DNA of 64,000 nt from Robertmurraya dakarensis (lineage in GTDB: Bacteria > Bacillota > Bacilli > Bacillales > Cytobacillaceae), in NCBI RefSeq assembly GCF_900156875.1, contig NZ_LT707409.1, positions 2,641,057-2,705,056 of the forward strand, read 5' to 3'. Positions 16,239-25,419 of the stretch are shown in pieces. Position numbers and translations under genes: made by a program. The notes beneath the pieces are model-generated. The model was not told the origin of the DNA. It saw nothing but the letters and a program-made list of their open reading frames with translations, and did not search any database. Positions within the stretch are counted from its first letter, which is position 1. The number at the start of each line of letters is the position of its first letter.

Positions 16239-17078
16239 TCACAACCGCGGCGAGTTAAAACTTGTAATATCAGCTTGCTGATCATTTATTTTTAAAAGAA
16301 CCATCGTTATATCGTCCTTTTGAGGAAGTCCTTCTGTAAACTCAATGATGGAATCCATTACACATTTCTCTAATTCTCCAACATCTTTTTCTATATGCCT
16401 TATAAGTGTTTGAATCAGGCGTTTCAATTGATATTGTTCACCTTCTTGATTCATTGCTTCGATGATTCCATCAGTGTAAAAGAAAATAGTATCCAGACTA
16501 TCTAATTTTACAGATTCTTCTTCATATTCTTGATTCGGCAGGCCACCTACCATAATCCCTTTTACCTTAGGAAGTTCATTGATTTCATGGCTCTTTCCTC
16601 TAATAAAAAGAGGAAGGTGATGCCCAGCATTAGCATAGCTAAATATCCCTGTTTGCGGGTCCCAATCTGCACAAAATAAGGTAACAAAGGAACGCAATGT
16701 TCTTAGATCTTCATAAATAGCCTGATTCATCGCTGTTAATGTTTCACCAGGTCCTTGCGTACTTTCTGCCGCACTGCGAAACGCTCCTCTAGTTAAAATC
16801 ATCAGCATGGCAGCTGGAATCCCCTTGCCCATTACATCGCCGATCACAATCCGAATTTTTCCATTCACTAATGGATAAAAGTCATAATAATCTCCGCCAA
16901 TTAACCTTGCGGGAAGAGTATTCCCAGATACTTCGCCCCCCTCGAATGTCGGTGTTTTTCCATTTAAAAGCTTCGTTTGGATATTCCTAGCGATGTTAAT
17001 TTCCCGTTGCAATGTTTTATCAATTAATTGCTGCTCATCTTGTGTGTTTCTAACTGTAAGATTGTCTAAAATCATCAC
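16239..17078 (-). CDS. SpoIIE/RsbU-type PP2C phosphatase of the partner-switching operon
   Basis: A 279-residue protein: short N-terminal coiled coil (about 10-40, QREINIARNIQTKLL) and a PP2C phosphatase domain. Metal-binding residues are present: GGDYYDF (61-67), GDVMGKGIPAAM (80-91), YTDG (201-204) and KDDITMVLL (254-262). RsbU-like enzymes dephosphorylate the serine of STAS anti-anti-sigma proteins. The ATG overlaps the stop of the STAS gene by 4 bases, so that STAS protein is its likely substrate. Last gene of a six-gene operon. It lacks a sensory input domain of its own; input probably comes from the HAMP protein two genes upstream. Confidence 0.9.
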   Translation of the reverse strand: MMILDNLTVRNTQDEQQLIDKTLQREINIARNIQTKLLNGKTPTFEGGEVSGNTLPARLIGGDYYDFYPLVNGKIRIVIGDVMGKGIPAAMLMILTRGAFRSAAESTQGPGETLTAMNQAIYEDLRTLRSFVTLFCADWDPQTGIFSYANAGHHLPLFIRGKSHEINELPKVKGIMVGGLPNQEYEEESVKLDSLDTIFFYTDGIIEAMNQEGEQYQLKRLIQTLIRHIEKDVGELEKCVMDSIIEFTEGLPQKDDITMVLLKINDQQADITSFNSPRL

Positions 17079-17392
17079 ACACCCTCCAATTGGAGGGTAT
17101 TCAAAATCTGATAAAGTCCGACTGTTTCAAACACTTCATTTGTCAGTTCATCAACACCCTGAAGTTCAAGCCTAAACTGTTTCTCTTGAGACAGATAGAT
17201 CGCATTCATGATGGAACCAATGCCGGTAGAATCAATAAATTCTAATTTACTAAAATCAATCACAAGTGTTTTAACCGTTCCTATGTTTTCTAAATAATCA
17301 TCTATTACACCACTTGTTGAAATATCCAATACCCCTTGAAGCGTAAAGATAGTAGTCAAACCTTGTATTTCTTTTTTAACTTTTAGACTCAA
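17075..17392 (-). CDS. STAS-domain anti-anti-sigma-type protein (second of two)
   Basis: A 105-residue STAS domain. The phospho-acceptor motif EFIDSTGIGS places the switch serine at residue 55. Family members (RsbV, SpoIIAA) bind a GHKL kinase when unphosphorylated and release its partner. Here both the kinase (18607-19584) and phosphatase (16239-17078) are in the same operon. The gene is 16 bases after the HAMP sensor and overlaps the phosphatase gene. It is the one coupled to the phosphatase, so I infer it is the dephosphorylated form that carries the signal. Confidence 0.9.
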   Translation of the reverse strand: MSLKVKKEIQGLTTIFTLQGVLDISTSGVIDDYLENIGTVKTLVIDFSKLEFIDSTGIGSIMNAIYLSQEKQFRLELQGVDELTNEVFETVGLYQILNTLQLEGV

Positions 17393-17408
17393 CTAATTTC
17401 CCTCCCCT

Positions 17409-18518
17409 TTATAGCTTAAAATTACTCATTCTCTCGAGCATTGTATTTGAAATAAAAGATAATTCTCTCGATTGTTCATACAAAGATTGCAGTAAATCTG
17501 ATAGTGTAATCGTAATATTTGTTGTAGCAGCGGTATATTGATTAGCCCTTTCTCGCATCTTACCCATGCTCTCTAAAATATCCTGAACATTTTCATCATG
17601 ATTATATGGAATCAATGTCATTTCAACTTTTTTTAAATAATCATTTATTTCATCTAATTGTTCTCTGGCATCTATCGTTATTTCTGTTGATAGTTCGTAA
17701 ATTCTTTCTAAGGAGTCGGATGCCTCAGACTCTAATTCCTCTGAAAGGACTTGCGTTTTTACTGCTTGCTCCTGAGTATCCTTTATAAACTTGTTTATAT
17801 TATCTACCATGATATTCGTAGTAACAGAAAGCGAAGAAAGTTCACCCGCATTAAGGACTTGACTCTTTACCGTTAAATCTCCCGTTTCCAGTATTCTTAT
17901 CTGTTTTATAATTTTCTTGATATTTTCATAGATTTTATCAAAAAATTTAATCGTCATTATAGAAAGAACAATTAGTGACACAAAACTTGAAATTACCAAA
18001 ATAATTGAGTGACGGTAAATTTGGCCTGTCACTTGGTTGTAATCCATGGAAATATATATCACTTGTCCATTCTCCACTTGTAAATATAACTTCAGTACTT
18101 TTTCACCATTTATTTTTTGTATACTTTTCTCTTTCCCTTTTTCACCAAGCTTTTTGATCATTTCTATATCCTCCTCTGATAAAAACCCTAAAGGAGGAGC
18201 GTTTTGCTTCTCTAAATCGGTATTCTGAAATTCTTTTAAATCAATGACAGTGATATCATGAATAAACGTATGATCTCTTTCCATTTTTTGAATCCAAAAA
18301 TTCAAGCCAACTTCATCGGTAAATCCATATGATTCCTGTGCTTCAAAATACGCGTTGATACCATGTACAATAATCGTTGACCATGTTTCCAGTTCATGCT
18401 TCACTTGCATATTAATAAAATATAATTGCAGACTCCCTGAAATGATTGTGATGATCATTAGAACCGTTAACATTCTAATGATAAATTTCGTTCTCAAAGA
18501 TGAGATTCTTAATTTCAA
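17409..18518 (-). CDS. Two-pass HAMP sensor with chemoreceptor-like coiled coil
   Basis: 369 residues. TM1 at about 12-34, extracytoplasmic domain 35-169, TM2 about 170-192, HAMP-like region about 192-245 (ETGDLTVKSQVLNAGELSSL), then helical coiled coil to the end. The C-terminal part looks like a receptor stalk but lacks the conserved MCP tip ([17 protein letters not shown]), so it is not a CheA-coupling receptor. No kinase, GGDEF or other enzyme domain follows. In this operon it most likely passes an external signal to the phosphatase or the GHKL protein by direct contact. I do not recognise a named family for the extracellular domain. Confidence 0.8.
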   Translation of the reverse strand: MKLRISSLRTKFIIRMLTVLMIITIISGSLQLYFINMQVKHELETWSTIIVHGINAYFEAQESYGFTDEVGLNFWIQKMERDHTFIHDITVIDLKEFQNTDLEKQNAPPLGFLSEEDIEMIKKLGEKGKEKSIQKINGEKVLKLYLQVENGQVIYISMDYNQVTGQIYRHSIILVISSFVSLIVLSIMTIKFFDKIYENIKKIIKQIRILETGDLTVKSQVLNAGELSSLSVTTNIMVDNINKFIKDTQEQAVKTQVLSEELESEASDSLERIYELSTEITIDAREQLDEINDYLKKVEMTLIPYNHDENVQDILESMGKMRERANQYTAATTNITITLSDLLQSLYEQSRELSFISNTMLERMSNFKL

Positions 18519-18606
18519 AGTAAAATCCCCTTTCCCCCATATATCATTTTGCTCATTGGTGAAGAGTTACTTTGTGATCCTTCCTCGGTCCATTCGGCGG
18601 TGTTTA

Positions 18607-19584
18607 TCATTTCTTTAAAATACTGACAGAACTCAGTATTTCTTCACTTTTCCGCGTCCCAAGATCGAATATTAGAATGAGAGTGGATCCTTTTGGAGAA
18701 GTGTATAACAAGATTTGTTTTGCCATTTTCCTCATGATCGTAAACCCTTGCCCCATCGATCTTTTCGTTGAATACCCTGATAAAAGAATTTTCTTAGGTA
18801 AATCTTCAAGAGGAAATCCCGGTCCTTTATCTTGAATAACAAAAAGCAGTTCATTTTGTTCGTCATTTTCTATCAGTATCAATTGGCCTTCTTCAGCATG
18901 CTTGATCGTATTCGTAATCGCTTCAGAAAGTGCTAATAACCAGCTCATCATCTTAGCATTGGCGAGCCCCTTCTTTTCCAGTACTTTTTGAACAGAATTT
19001 CGAGTTTTGGGAATATCTGATCTCTCCTTTATCGTGCCGTTGCAGAGAATATTTCCTGTTAAATATGCTGTTGCTTCTCTTTCTGAAATGAGCATAAACT
19101 GACCTTGAGTAGCAGCGAACATAACATCGCGATAAATTCTCCACTCATTTTGTTTTTCTTCCGATAAATGAATTTTTTCGTGTTCCATTGCCAAAGTAGA
19201 TTGTAAAAAAAGATCTCTCCTATGTACCTCATAAACCTTCATCATTGCATTTTGTATTTTGATATGAATATCCAGGTCCATGATTTTCTTTTGAATATCT
19301 TCATTTCGTTTATTCCATTCCAACATTTGTTGTGACAGATAAAGGATAAGTTCATTTTCATTTTCAAAATTAACTTGAGAAAATGATACGTTCTTTAATG
19401 AAGAATAAAATAATTTATCCCATTCTAACGATTCCAACCCAAGATATTGGCCTATTTTCTTAGCGAGATATCCTCGATTAGTTTTATAGATCAATTCTTT
19501 GTAGGAAACATCTAACGGCGGAGACGGTAGCTCAATATATTTTGTCTCAGTGGATTTCTTATACTTACTAAAAAGCCGTCTCAA
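18607..19584 (-). CDS. GHKL ATPase (RsbW/anti-sigma kinase-like) with unknown N-domain
   Basis: 325 residues. The C-terminal third is a HATPase domain: N-box SEAITNTIKHAEEG (E221, N225), G1 box DKGPGF (252-257), G2 box GYSTKRSMGQGF (270-281). Residues 1 to about 190 contain an alpha-helical region (MLEWNKRNEDIQKKIMDLDIHIKIQNAMM) that I do not recognise. There is no histidine phospho-acceptor H-box, so this is the serine-kinase type that phosphorylates STAS partners, as RsbW, SpoIIAB and RsbT do. Unlike RsbW it is more than twice the usual size. It lies between two STAS genes; no sigma factor is nearby, so its target is open. Confidence 0.85.
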   Translation of the reverse strand: MRRLFSKYKKSTETKYIELPSPPLDVSYKELIYKTNRGYLAKKIGQYLGLESLEWDKLFYSSLKNVSFSQVNFENENELILYLSQQMLEWNKRNEDIQKKIMDLDIHIKIQNAMMKVYEVHRRDLFLQSTLAMEHEKIHLSEEKQNEWRIYRDVMFAATQGQFMLISEREATAYLTGNILCNGTIKERSDIPKTRNSVQKVLEKKGLANAKMMSWLLALSEAITNTIKHAEEGQLILIENDEQNELLFVIQDKGPGFPLEDLPKKILLSGYSTKRSMGQGFTIMRKMAKQILLYTSPKGSTLILIFDLGTRKSEEILSSVSILKK

Positions 19585-19677
19585 CGGTCCTAAGCCTCCT
19601 TAAAAACCTTTTTGTAATAAGAGGAAAAACTCACCAATAATTTTTGGAGAGTTTTCCCTAAAAGTTATCACCTTAAA

Positions 19678-20004
19678 TTAATTTAACGATAAATAAACTT
19701 TTTCTCTCAAGATTTCATCAAGTTGAAGGATTTCAAAAACCTCTCTTACCATAGGTTGTATTTTCTTTATTTTGATCTGAACATCCTCTTGGTTGTTTTT
19801 TAGTGAATCAATCAGATTCAGCAATAGACCAATACCAGTCGAATCCACAAACGGAACTCCATCAAAATCTAACTCAACACAAGCAAAATTCATTAATGCT
19901 GGGATAATTTCATCTTCAATTAATTCTGAGACCTCTATATCAAAATCCCCATTAAATTGAACTGAAACAGATTGATCTATTTTGTCTAATTTGTATGTAA
20001 ACAT
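19678..20004 (-). CDS. STAS-domain protein (first of two)
   Basis: A 108-residue STAS domain with the phospho-acceptor motif PFVDSTGIGL, serine 55. The N-terminal strand FTYKLDKIDQSVSVQFNGDFDIEVS is typical. It lies 23 bases after the FapA-like gene and 93 before the GHKL gene. The pair of divergent STAS proteins in one operon recalls RsbS plus RsbV, one being a scaffold and one the antagonist, but assignment of roles is inference. Confidence 0.88.
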   Translation of the reverse strand: MFTYKLDKIDQSVSVQFNGDFDIEVSELIEDEIIPALMNFACVELDFDGVPFVDSTGIGLLLNLIDSLKNNQEDVQIKIKKIQPMVREVFEILQLDEILREKVYLSLN

Positions 20005-20027
20005 TCCTATAGCTCCTCTTCCTAAGG

Positions 20028-22100
20028 TTAAAAGACTAATCTTGCATTTTCGTCTAACCTAGCATTGATGTTCCTGCACTCCTCCTGAAATGTATGCTTT
20101 ACTTTTCCTATTTGAATTACCGTGCCTTCTCTAGCCAGGTCCATTCTAATCTTCCCATCACTAGGCACAATAATTTTATTCATAACACCACCTTCTGAGC
20201 CGGATTCCCTAATGTTCACTCCCTGTGCAGAATAGATTTCTCCCCCTCGAAAGACACCGTTAATATCGACAACTCCGCCAGCGTGAATTTTGGAATTATA
20301 GCACCCTTGTCCACTAATACGGACATCTCCGCCAGAATAGATATGGCTATTTAGTGCATAGCTTAGGTGTATAAAGCAGTCCTTGTCTTGATCCTCAGCA
20401 TATTGTCCTATCATTTCTGCTAAATTCTTCTCCAAAGCGATCATACTGTCAAAAGAATGATATTCATTCATGACTGTAGAAAAAAAGCACGATTTCAATT
20501 GTCCTGCTAGGGCTAGCCATTGATGATCTAAAAGATGATTTCCTTTTTGGCTCAAAGAGATAAACTGTTTCACACTTGTACCTAATAATTTAAACTTCTT
20601 TTCTATCAAGATTTTTATGAGAGGAAGCAGTCCTTTCTTGCCATGATCTGTCATTTTTAGAGCTGGCAAGTTCATTAACTGTTCTATCGTTAAGATCATC
20701 TTTTTCATCTCTTCTTGAATATTTCTTAGTAGATAAACCATTTGTGAGGCAAAAATATTTTGTTTTCCAGCTGAAATCATACTGCCAATTGCATTTCCGC
20801 GAATGACAACATTCGTATTAGACGAGACCGATGCAGAATAGACATTTTTAAAAATCTCAACATTTCCTTCTGCTTCTACCATCATTCCATCCTCTACATT
20901 TCCAAGCACATCAATGTCACCTTTAAAACGGATATTTCCAGATGAAATATTCACTTCACCGCGATGAACTAATTTTTCAATAATCGAGACCTTTGCCATT
21001 AACCCATTTTGTTCAAAAAAGGGACGCCCCTTTTCTGTTGCAACCAGCTTGTTTTGACTTTCTAAAAAGGTAATCCCTTTTCCACACTGAACAACAAGAG
21101 GATAGGTCTGTTTCGGAGGAATCGGTTCGTTTGTAACTGTATACCCTGGTATCCCTGGAACAGGCTGATGGATCTTAGCGACTACTTGGCCCTTTTGTAC
21201 AGTAGGGATCACTTGAATATCTCGGAAATCCACTGTACCGTTTGCACGTTCTTTTAAACCCATTTTCTTTTCGGTTTCTACAATGAGCTCAATTCTGCCA
21301 TTTTTACCTTCTTTAGGACTTACCCCGCTGGCAATTGTAAATGTCCCTGGTGTATCCGTATTAACAGCTTTCATAATTTCACTGTGATTAAAACCGTGGA
21401 TCACCCTTAATTCATTTAGTGCTTGCAGTATTTCTTTATACTCTAAGTCATTTATAATCTCGACAGTCTCTTCAGCTTCCAAAACAATATGATAATCCGG
21501 TTCAATGTCCTTTATTTTGCTTGTCTTTTTCATCCCAGGTTCGATATGCAAGTAGACATTTAACTTCTCGGAATCCATCGTTATATTCCATATGGTATCT
21601 TTACTATCATCCTGTGTTTGAATTTCAAATCTGTCTTCTTTTGTAGCAATGGTTGAAAGCGCAATTTGTTCATTATTCTTTAAAAGCTTGATTCCATTGC
21701 CAACAGAAATTGTCGGATAGTGAAGCTCTGACGGCTGACAGTAAATCTGACCTTCCTTAACCCATACCTTCCCACCAAGCTGTTCATCAGGGCGATGTTC
21801 ATCGGCCTTGGCGTTCATTGAGACAAGTTCGACCTTTTTATCTGCCAATCCCAAATTGTCGACAACCTTCTCAATCACAGCGAGATCCACTGACATCGAA
21901 GCACTTTCACGATGGGTACTATTTGCTTTGATTTTCGTTAATTTTACTACTGCCTGTCTTGACCTTAACTGCAAAAATCCTTTAGTTTCTTTCTGAATGA
22001 TTTCGATGGCGGCTTCCTCTTTACCGATCCCTAACAAATCCAGTCCGAGTTCTATTGCTTCCCTAACATTTTTTCCTTTTGAAAGAATCGTTTGTTCCAT
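20028..22100 (-). CDS. FapA family (DUF342) protein with Jag-N-like start
   Basis: 690 residues. The first ~55 (ILSKGKNVREAIELGLDLLG, then the basic RSRQAVVKLTKI) resemble the Jag N-terminal domain, found with RNA-associated proteins. The FapA/DUF342 region follows, including the GVSPKEGKNGRIEL and AKIHQPVPGIPGYTV segments. Beta-helix-like repeats come next (NIRFKGDIDVLGNVEDGMMVEAEGNVEI, and again near 610-650 with SGGDVRISG), interrupted by a helical insert. FapA was named for an effect on polar flagella in Vibrio; the function in Bacillus is unknown. First gene of the operon, so it may be the output or scaffold of the partner switch. ATTTCCC-rich leader gives GGGAAATGG before the ATG. Confidence 0.82.
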   Translation of the reverse strand: MEQTILSKGKNVREAIELGLDLLGIGKEEAAIEIIQKETKGFLQLRSRQAVVKLTKIKANSTHRESASMSVDLAVIEKVVDNLGLADKKVELVSMNAKADEHRPDEQLGGKVWVKEGQIYCQPSELHYPTISVGNGIKLLKNNEQIALSTIATKEDRFEIQTQDDSKDTIWNITMDSEKLNVYLHIEPGMKKTSKIKDIEPDYHIVLEAEETVEIINDLEYKEILQALNELRVIHGFNHSEIMKAVNTDTPGTFTIASGVSPKEGKNGRIELIVETEKKMGLKERANGTVDFRDIQVIPTVQKGQVVAKIHQPVPGIPGYTVTNEPIPPKQTYPLVVQCGKGITFLESQNKLVATEKGRPFFEQNGLMAKVSIIEKLVHRGEVNISSGNIRFKGDIDVLGNVEDGMMVEAEGNVEIFKNVYSASVSSNTNVVIRGNAIGSMISAGKQNIFASQMVYLLRNIQEEMKKMILTIEQLMNLPALKMTDHGKKGLLPLIKILIEKKFKLLGTSVKQFISLSQKGNHLLDHQWLALAGQLKSCFFSTVMNEYHSFDSMIALEKNLAEMIGQYAEDQDKDCFIHLSYALNSHIYSGGDVRISGQGCYNSKIHAGGVVDINGVFRGGEIYSAQGVNIRESGSEGGVMNKIIVPSDGKIRMDLAREGTVIQIGKVKHTFQEECRNINARLDENARLVF

Positions 22101-22395
22101 TTCCCTTCACCATTCCTTGTAATATAGAAACTCACGTTAATATTTATAATCGTTATAAAAGATAGATCAGATTATTTAAAACTCCATTTTCCAAGTTAGC
22201 TTGTCTGTAAACACATTATCCTTTAACTTCCATATCCAGGGTATCACCTAGTATTCCCATTCTCACAATTAGGACAGATTAGGAGTCTATTCCCATTGTA
22301 TTCCTAGTCCACTTTTTACTAGAATTTAAGCAAGCCTAATGAACATCATTATGATAAAATAAGAATCCCTAAAGAAATTTAAGGCTTAGTACAAT

Positions 22396-23595
22396 TTGGG
22401 ATGTGAAAAAGTGAATAATAATAAAATTTGGCTCCTCAGCATTAGCATGACCATTTTTATCGAAGTAATCATATTCTTTAATATTGATAGTTGGAAGGTA
22501 CCGTTCGTCTTTTACCTGCTGCCGTTATTATCATTGATTCCTATTTTTACGGCAGATAGTAAACTAAAAAGACTAGTAGATAATCGTAATAAAGATGTTC
22601 AGGCATTAACCGGCAGAATCAATTTATTAGAAGAGAAACTAGAGGATTATCAATATTTCGAAAAAGAATATCGGAACATTTTGGATCAAAATCAAGGTTA
22701 TATATTCTCATACAATACGGATGATCAAAGAGGGTTTATATCCAGCGAATTTAAGCAGGAAACTGAAATGACGATAGAAGATTTCGCTCTCTCCTTAAAA
22801 GCGATCGAAGAAAATATTCATGAAGAAGATAGAGCCCGATACTTAAAAAAGAAACAACAATGGATGGCAGGTGTACCTGTAAACATTGAATTTAGAATGA
22901 TACTAGGAGAAGAACAAATTCACTGGAAAGAGCTGCGAGCCTCTTCCAAGATGACAGAATCCGGGGAAGGCAAAAATATTACTGGGATGATAATTGATAT
23001 CACAGATAGAAAAGTGAAGGAAGAAAGATTGTCACAAATGGCATTCTATGACAGTCTGACCGACCTCCCAAATCGATCGATGCTGAAAAGTCATTTAAAG
23101 AAAGCACTATCTCGTGCAAGGCGTAAAGAACATGAAGTAGACATCATGTTCATTGATTTGGATGGCTTTAAAAGTATTAACGACACTTTAGGTCATGATG
23201 TAGGGGATTCCCTGCTGAAACAAGTCGCTGAACGCTTAATCGAAACTGTTCGTGAGGAAGATTTAATTTCGAGACTGGGCGGCGACGAATTTATCGTCGT
23301 ATTTGAAGAAACAAATAAGGAAGAAATAAGCGGCATTGCTGAACGAATCCTGCAAAGTATCTCGACTCCCTTCCTTATTGACGATAACAATGTTACTGTT
23401 ACGCCAAGTATTGGAATCGCTATCTATCCAGATAATGGATCAGATATCGAAGCATTAGTTAGAAATGCAGACAAAGCCATGTATTATGTTAAATCAAAAG
23501 GAAAAGGCCACTATGAATTCTACAGCACTGATTTGGATGATATCGTTCCAAAGAAGTCACTTTTCGACAAGGTTTTAAGTTTATTTCAAAAATAA
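22396..23595 (+). CDS. Membrane PAS-GGDEF diguanylate cyclase
   Basis: 399 residues: two N-terminal membrane helices (about 9-26 and 31-48), coiled coil (about 55-80), a PAS domain with PAC segment ending GMIIDITDRKVKEERLSQMAFYD, and a GGDEF domain. The active site GGDEF is intact, and RxxD (REED) lies five residues before it, the inhibitory I-site spacing. It should therefore make c-di-GMP from two GTP and be product-inhibited. An alternative start is the GTG at 22411 (V-NNNKIWLLS); neither start has a strong ribosome site. The gene ends at a shared terminator. Confidence 0.9.
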   Translation: MGCEKVNNNKIWLLSISMTIFIEVIIFFNIDSWKVPFVFYLLPLLSLIPIFTADSKLKRLVDNRNKDVQALTGRINLLEEKLEDYQYFEKEYRNILDQNQGYIFSYNTDDQRGFISSEFKQETEMTIEDFALSLKAIEENIHEEDRARYLKKKQQWMAGVPVNIEFRMILGEEQIHWKELRASSKMTESGEGKNITGMIIDITDRKVKEERLSQMAFYDSLTDLPNRSMLKSHLKKALSRARRKEHEVDIMFIDLDGFKSINDTLGHDVGDSLLKQVAERLIETVREEDLISRLGGDEFIVVFEETNKEEISGIAERILQSISTPFLIDDNNVTVTPSIGIAIYPDNGSDIEALVRNADKAMYYVKSKGKGHYEFYSTDLDDIVPKKSLFDKVLSLFQK

Positions 23596-23599
23596 TACA

Positions 23600-23640
23600 A
23601 AAAAAGCTTACTCTCTTTCCATCCGAGAGTAAGCTTTTTT
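23600..23640. terminator. Bidirectional terminator
   Basis: A 15-base stem (AAAAAGCTTACTCTC with GAGAGTAAGCTTTTT) between convergent genes; T-tract on both strands. Confidence 0.9.
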
Positions 23641-23643
23641 ATA

Positions 23644-24807
23644 TTAATCTATAATACGGTTGACTCGCCCATTAAATTTTTGTTTCCAGTATCCTGATGA
23701 CATATCTGCAATCGCAACACCCGTTGAACTTTGAGAGCCAATGAACTTGCCACCGCCTACATAAATCCCAACATGTCCATCTCTTTTATACGTATCAAAG
23801 AATACAAGATCTCCTGGTCGCATTTCACCAACAGAAACGCGCTTCCCTTGACCTTTCAATGCATCTGTACTTGCACCAACTTTAATTCCTGCTTGTGAAA
23901 ATGCATAATGCACAAAACCAGAACAATCAAAACGGCCATTGGCAATGTCATATGAATTTCTTCCACCGCCAAATACATATACGGAATTTCCGATGTATTT
24001 ATAGCCTGCTTTGATAACATCATTCACATTTCCGCTGTAAGTTGCAGCTGTATATGTATAATTTGCTCCGCTAGTACTTTTAGCACCAGATACAGAAGAT
24101 ACGGAAGATACAGAAGCTTGAGCTGCAATTAATTGTCTTAACTTTTCTGCTTCTAAATCACTTTTCTCAGCTGTTAATGCTTGAATCTTCTCTTCTAACT
24201 CTACTTTTAGCGCATCATTTTGCTCTTTTTGCTCCGTCATTAGAGCCTTCATACCTTCAAGTTCTTCCATCATGCTGTTAAGATTGGCCAGCTTATCCTT
24301 TACAGCATTTTGCTTCTGCTCAACTTCCGCTTTGTCTGCTTCATGCTTATTAATTAACTCTTTATCTGCATTTGCAATTTGCGCAACGGCGAACGCACGA
24401 TCAATAAAATCACTGAAATCCTCAGATCCAAGTAAAACCTCGATGTAGCTTACGGTTCCACCAGTTTCCTGATAGGATTGAGCTCTCAATTTTAGGACAT
24501 CCGTTCTTTTCGCAATGGTTTCTTTTAATACACTAATTTCTGCTTCTAATACTTTTACTTCATTTTGTGTCGCTTCTATATCTTTTTCAGTCTTTGCTAT
24601 TAAATTATTATTATCTTCTAAAGCTTTTTCAACACGTTGGATTTGCTGTGCCAACTCCGTTAGTTCACTTTGAGCTTTAGTAATATCTTGTGTTAATTCT
24701 TGAATTTGGGTATTTACATCCTCCGCACTTGCTGTTGGAATCCCTACTAAACTACCTACCCCAAGTAGAATTGTTGTGTTAAGCACTAATAATTTCTTCT
24801 TAATCAT
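23644..24807 (-). CDS. cwlO: Secreted DL-endopeptidase, CwlO-type (coiled coil + NlpC/P60)
   Basis: 387 residues. Signal peptide about 1-28 (KKKLLVLNTTILLGVGSLVG, cut after TASA). A long coiled coil follows (about 30-220), then a serine-rich linker and a C-terminal NlpC/P60 peptidase. The catalytic Cys is in RFDCSGFVHYAF and the His in DGHVGIYVGGGKF. CwlO cleaves the D-Glu-DAP bond of peptidoglycan stem peptides during elongation and is controlled by FtsEX in B. subtilis. The start is the ATG with GGAGGAT upstream; an upstream in-frame ATG at 24828 lacks such a site. A weak WalR-like pair (TGTAAT, 5 bases, TATAAT on minus at 24981-24997) lies far upstream. Gene symbol is by architecture. Confidence 0.85.
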   Translation of the reverse strand: MIKKKLLVLNTTILLGVGSLVGIPTASAEDVNTQIQELTQDITKAQSELTELAQQIQRVEKALEDNNNLIAKTEKDIEATQNEVKVLEAEISVLKETIAKRTDVLKLRAQSYQETGGTVSYIEVLLGSEDFSDFIDRAFAVAQIANADKELINKHEADKAEVEQKQNAVKDKLANLNSMMEELEGMKALMTEQKEQNDALKVELEEKIQALTAEKSDLEAEKLRQLIAAQASVSSVSSVSGAKSTSGANYTYTAATYSGNVNDVIKAGYKYIGNSVYVFGGGRNSYDIANGRFDCSGFVHYAFSQAGIKVGASTDALKGQGKRVSVGEMRPGDLVFFDTYKRDGHVGIYVGGGKFIGSQSSTGVAIADMSSGYWKQKFNGRVNRIID

Positions 24808-25419
24808 TCTTAATCCTCCGACTGCCATATGTACTTATATGAAATAAGTATGAGATTATTACACTTTCAAGAATATATTATTCATCTACTTGAATCTGAC
24901 AAAATCTAATCTAAAAATACAAATTTCTTAATTTCTTTTTTCTCTACTCTAGTACTATAGCAGGCAATGATAACAAAAAGATTATAATAATATTACATTT
25001 ATATTTCAATTTCGGTACCAGGTACCGCTCGTGGACAGATAACTTGATTTTGTCTTTGTGGGGAGGACAGTTTTTAGGTATATTTTCACTTTATTTTTAA
25101 TATTTGTTAATTTGCCACGAATTCGACTTATTTCGTGCTATTTGACAATATTTTTTCTAATTGCGATTGACAATTTTTGAAATATTTTATAATTTATGTA
25201 GGTATTTAGATGCGTATTCTTCAAAGTGTATTTTTATGCAATTAGTACTACATTCATAGTGTTAACCAGATTCATTAGCTAGCATGATACATCGCATTAC
25301 ATGATCTTTATCCACTACTAGTTTTTTTACCAAATCCATCATCCATCATGATTCTTTATCAGACCATCCTTACCATTCCAAAAGAAGCAACAAAAATTAG
25401 CTGAAGGGAAGAGAGTACA
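24808..25419. other. Divergent intergenic region with REP-like palindrome
   Basis: About 610 bases between cwlO and the chemoreceptor gene, very AT-rich, with no plausible open frame. A perfect 15-base palindrome CGGTACCAGGTACCG lies at 25013-25027 in otherwise AT-rich sequence. GGACAG occurs shortly after it, twice within 40 bases. No SigD promoter (TAAA then GCCGATAT) is visible before the chemoreceptor gene. Confidence 0.6.

Noticed and set aside
20028-22100. FapA gene as part of a flagellar operon
   Set aside because: No flagellar structural genes are nearby; the genes downstream are partner-switching proteins.
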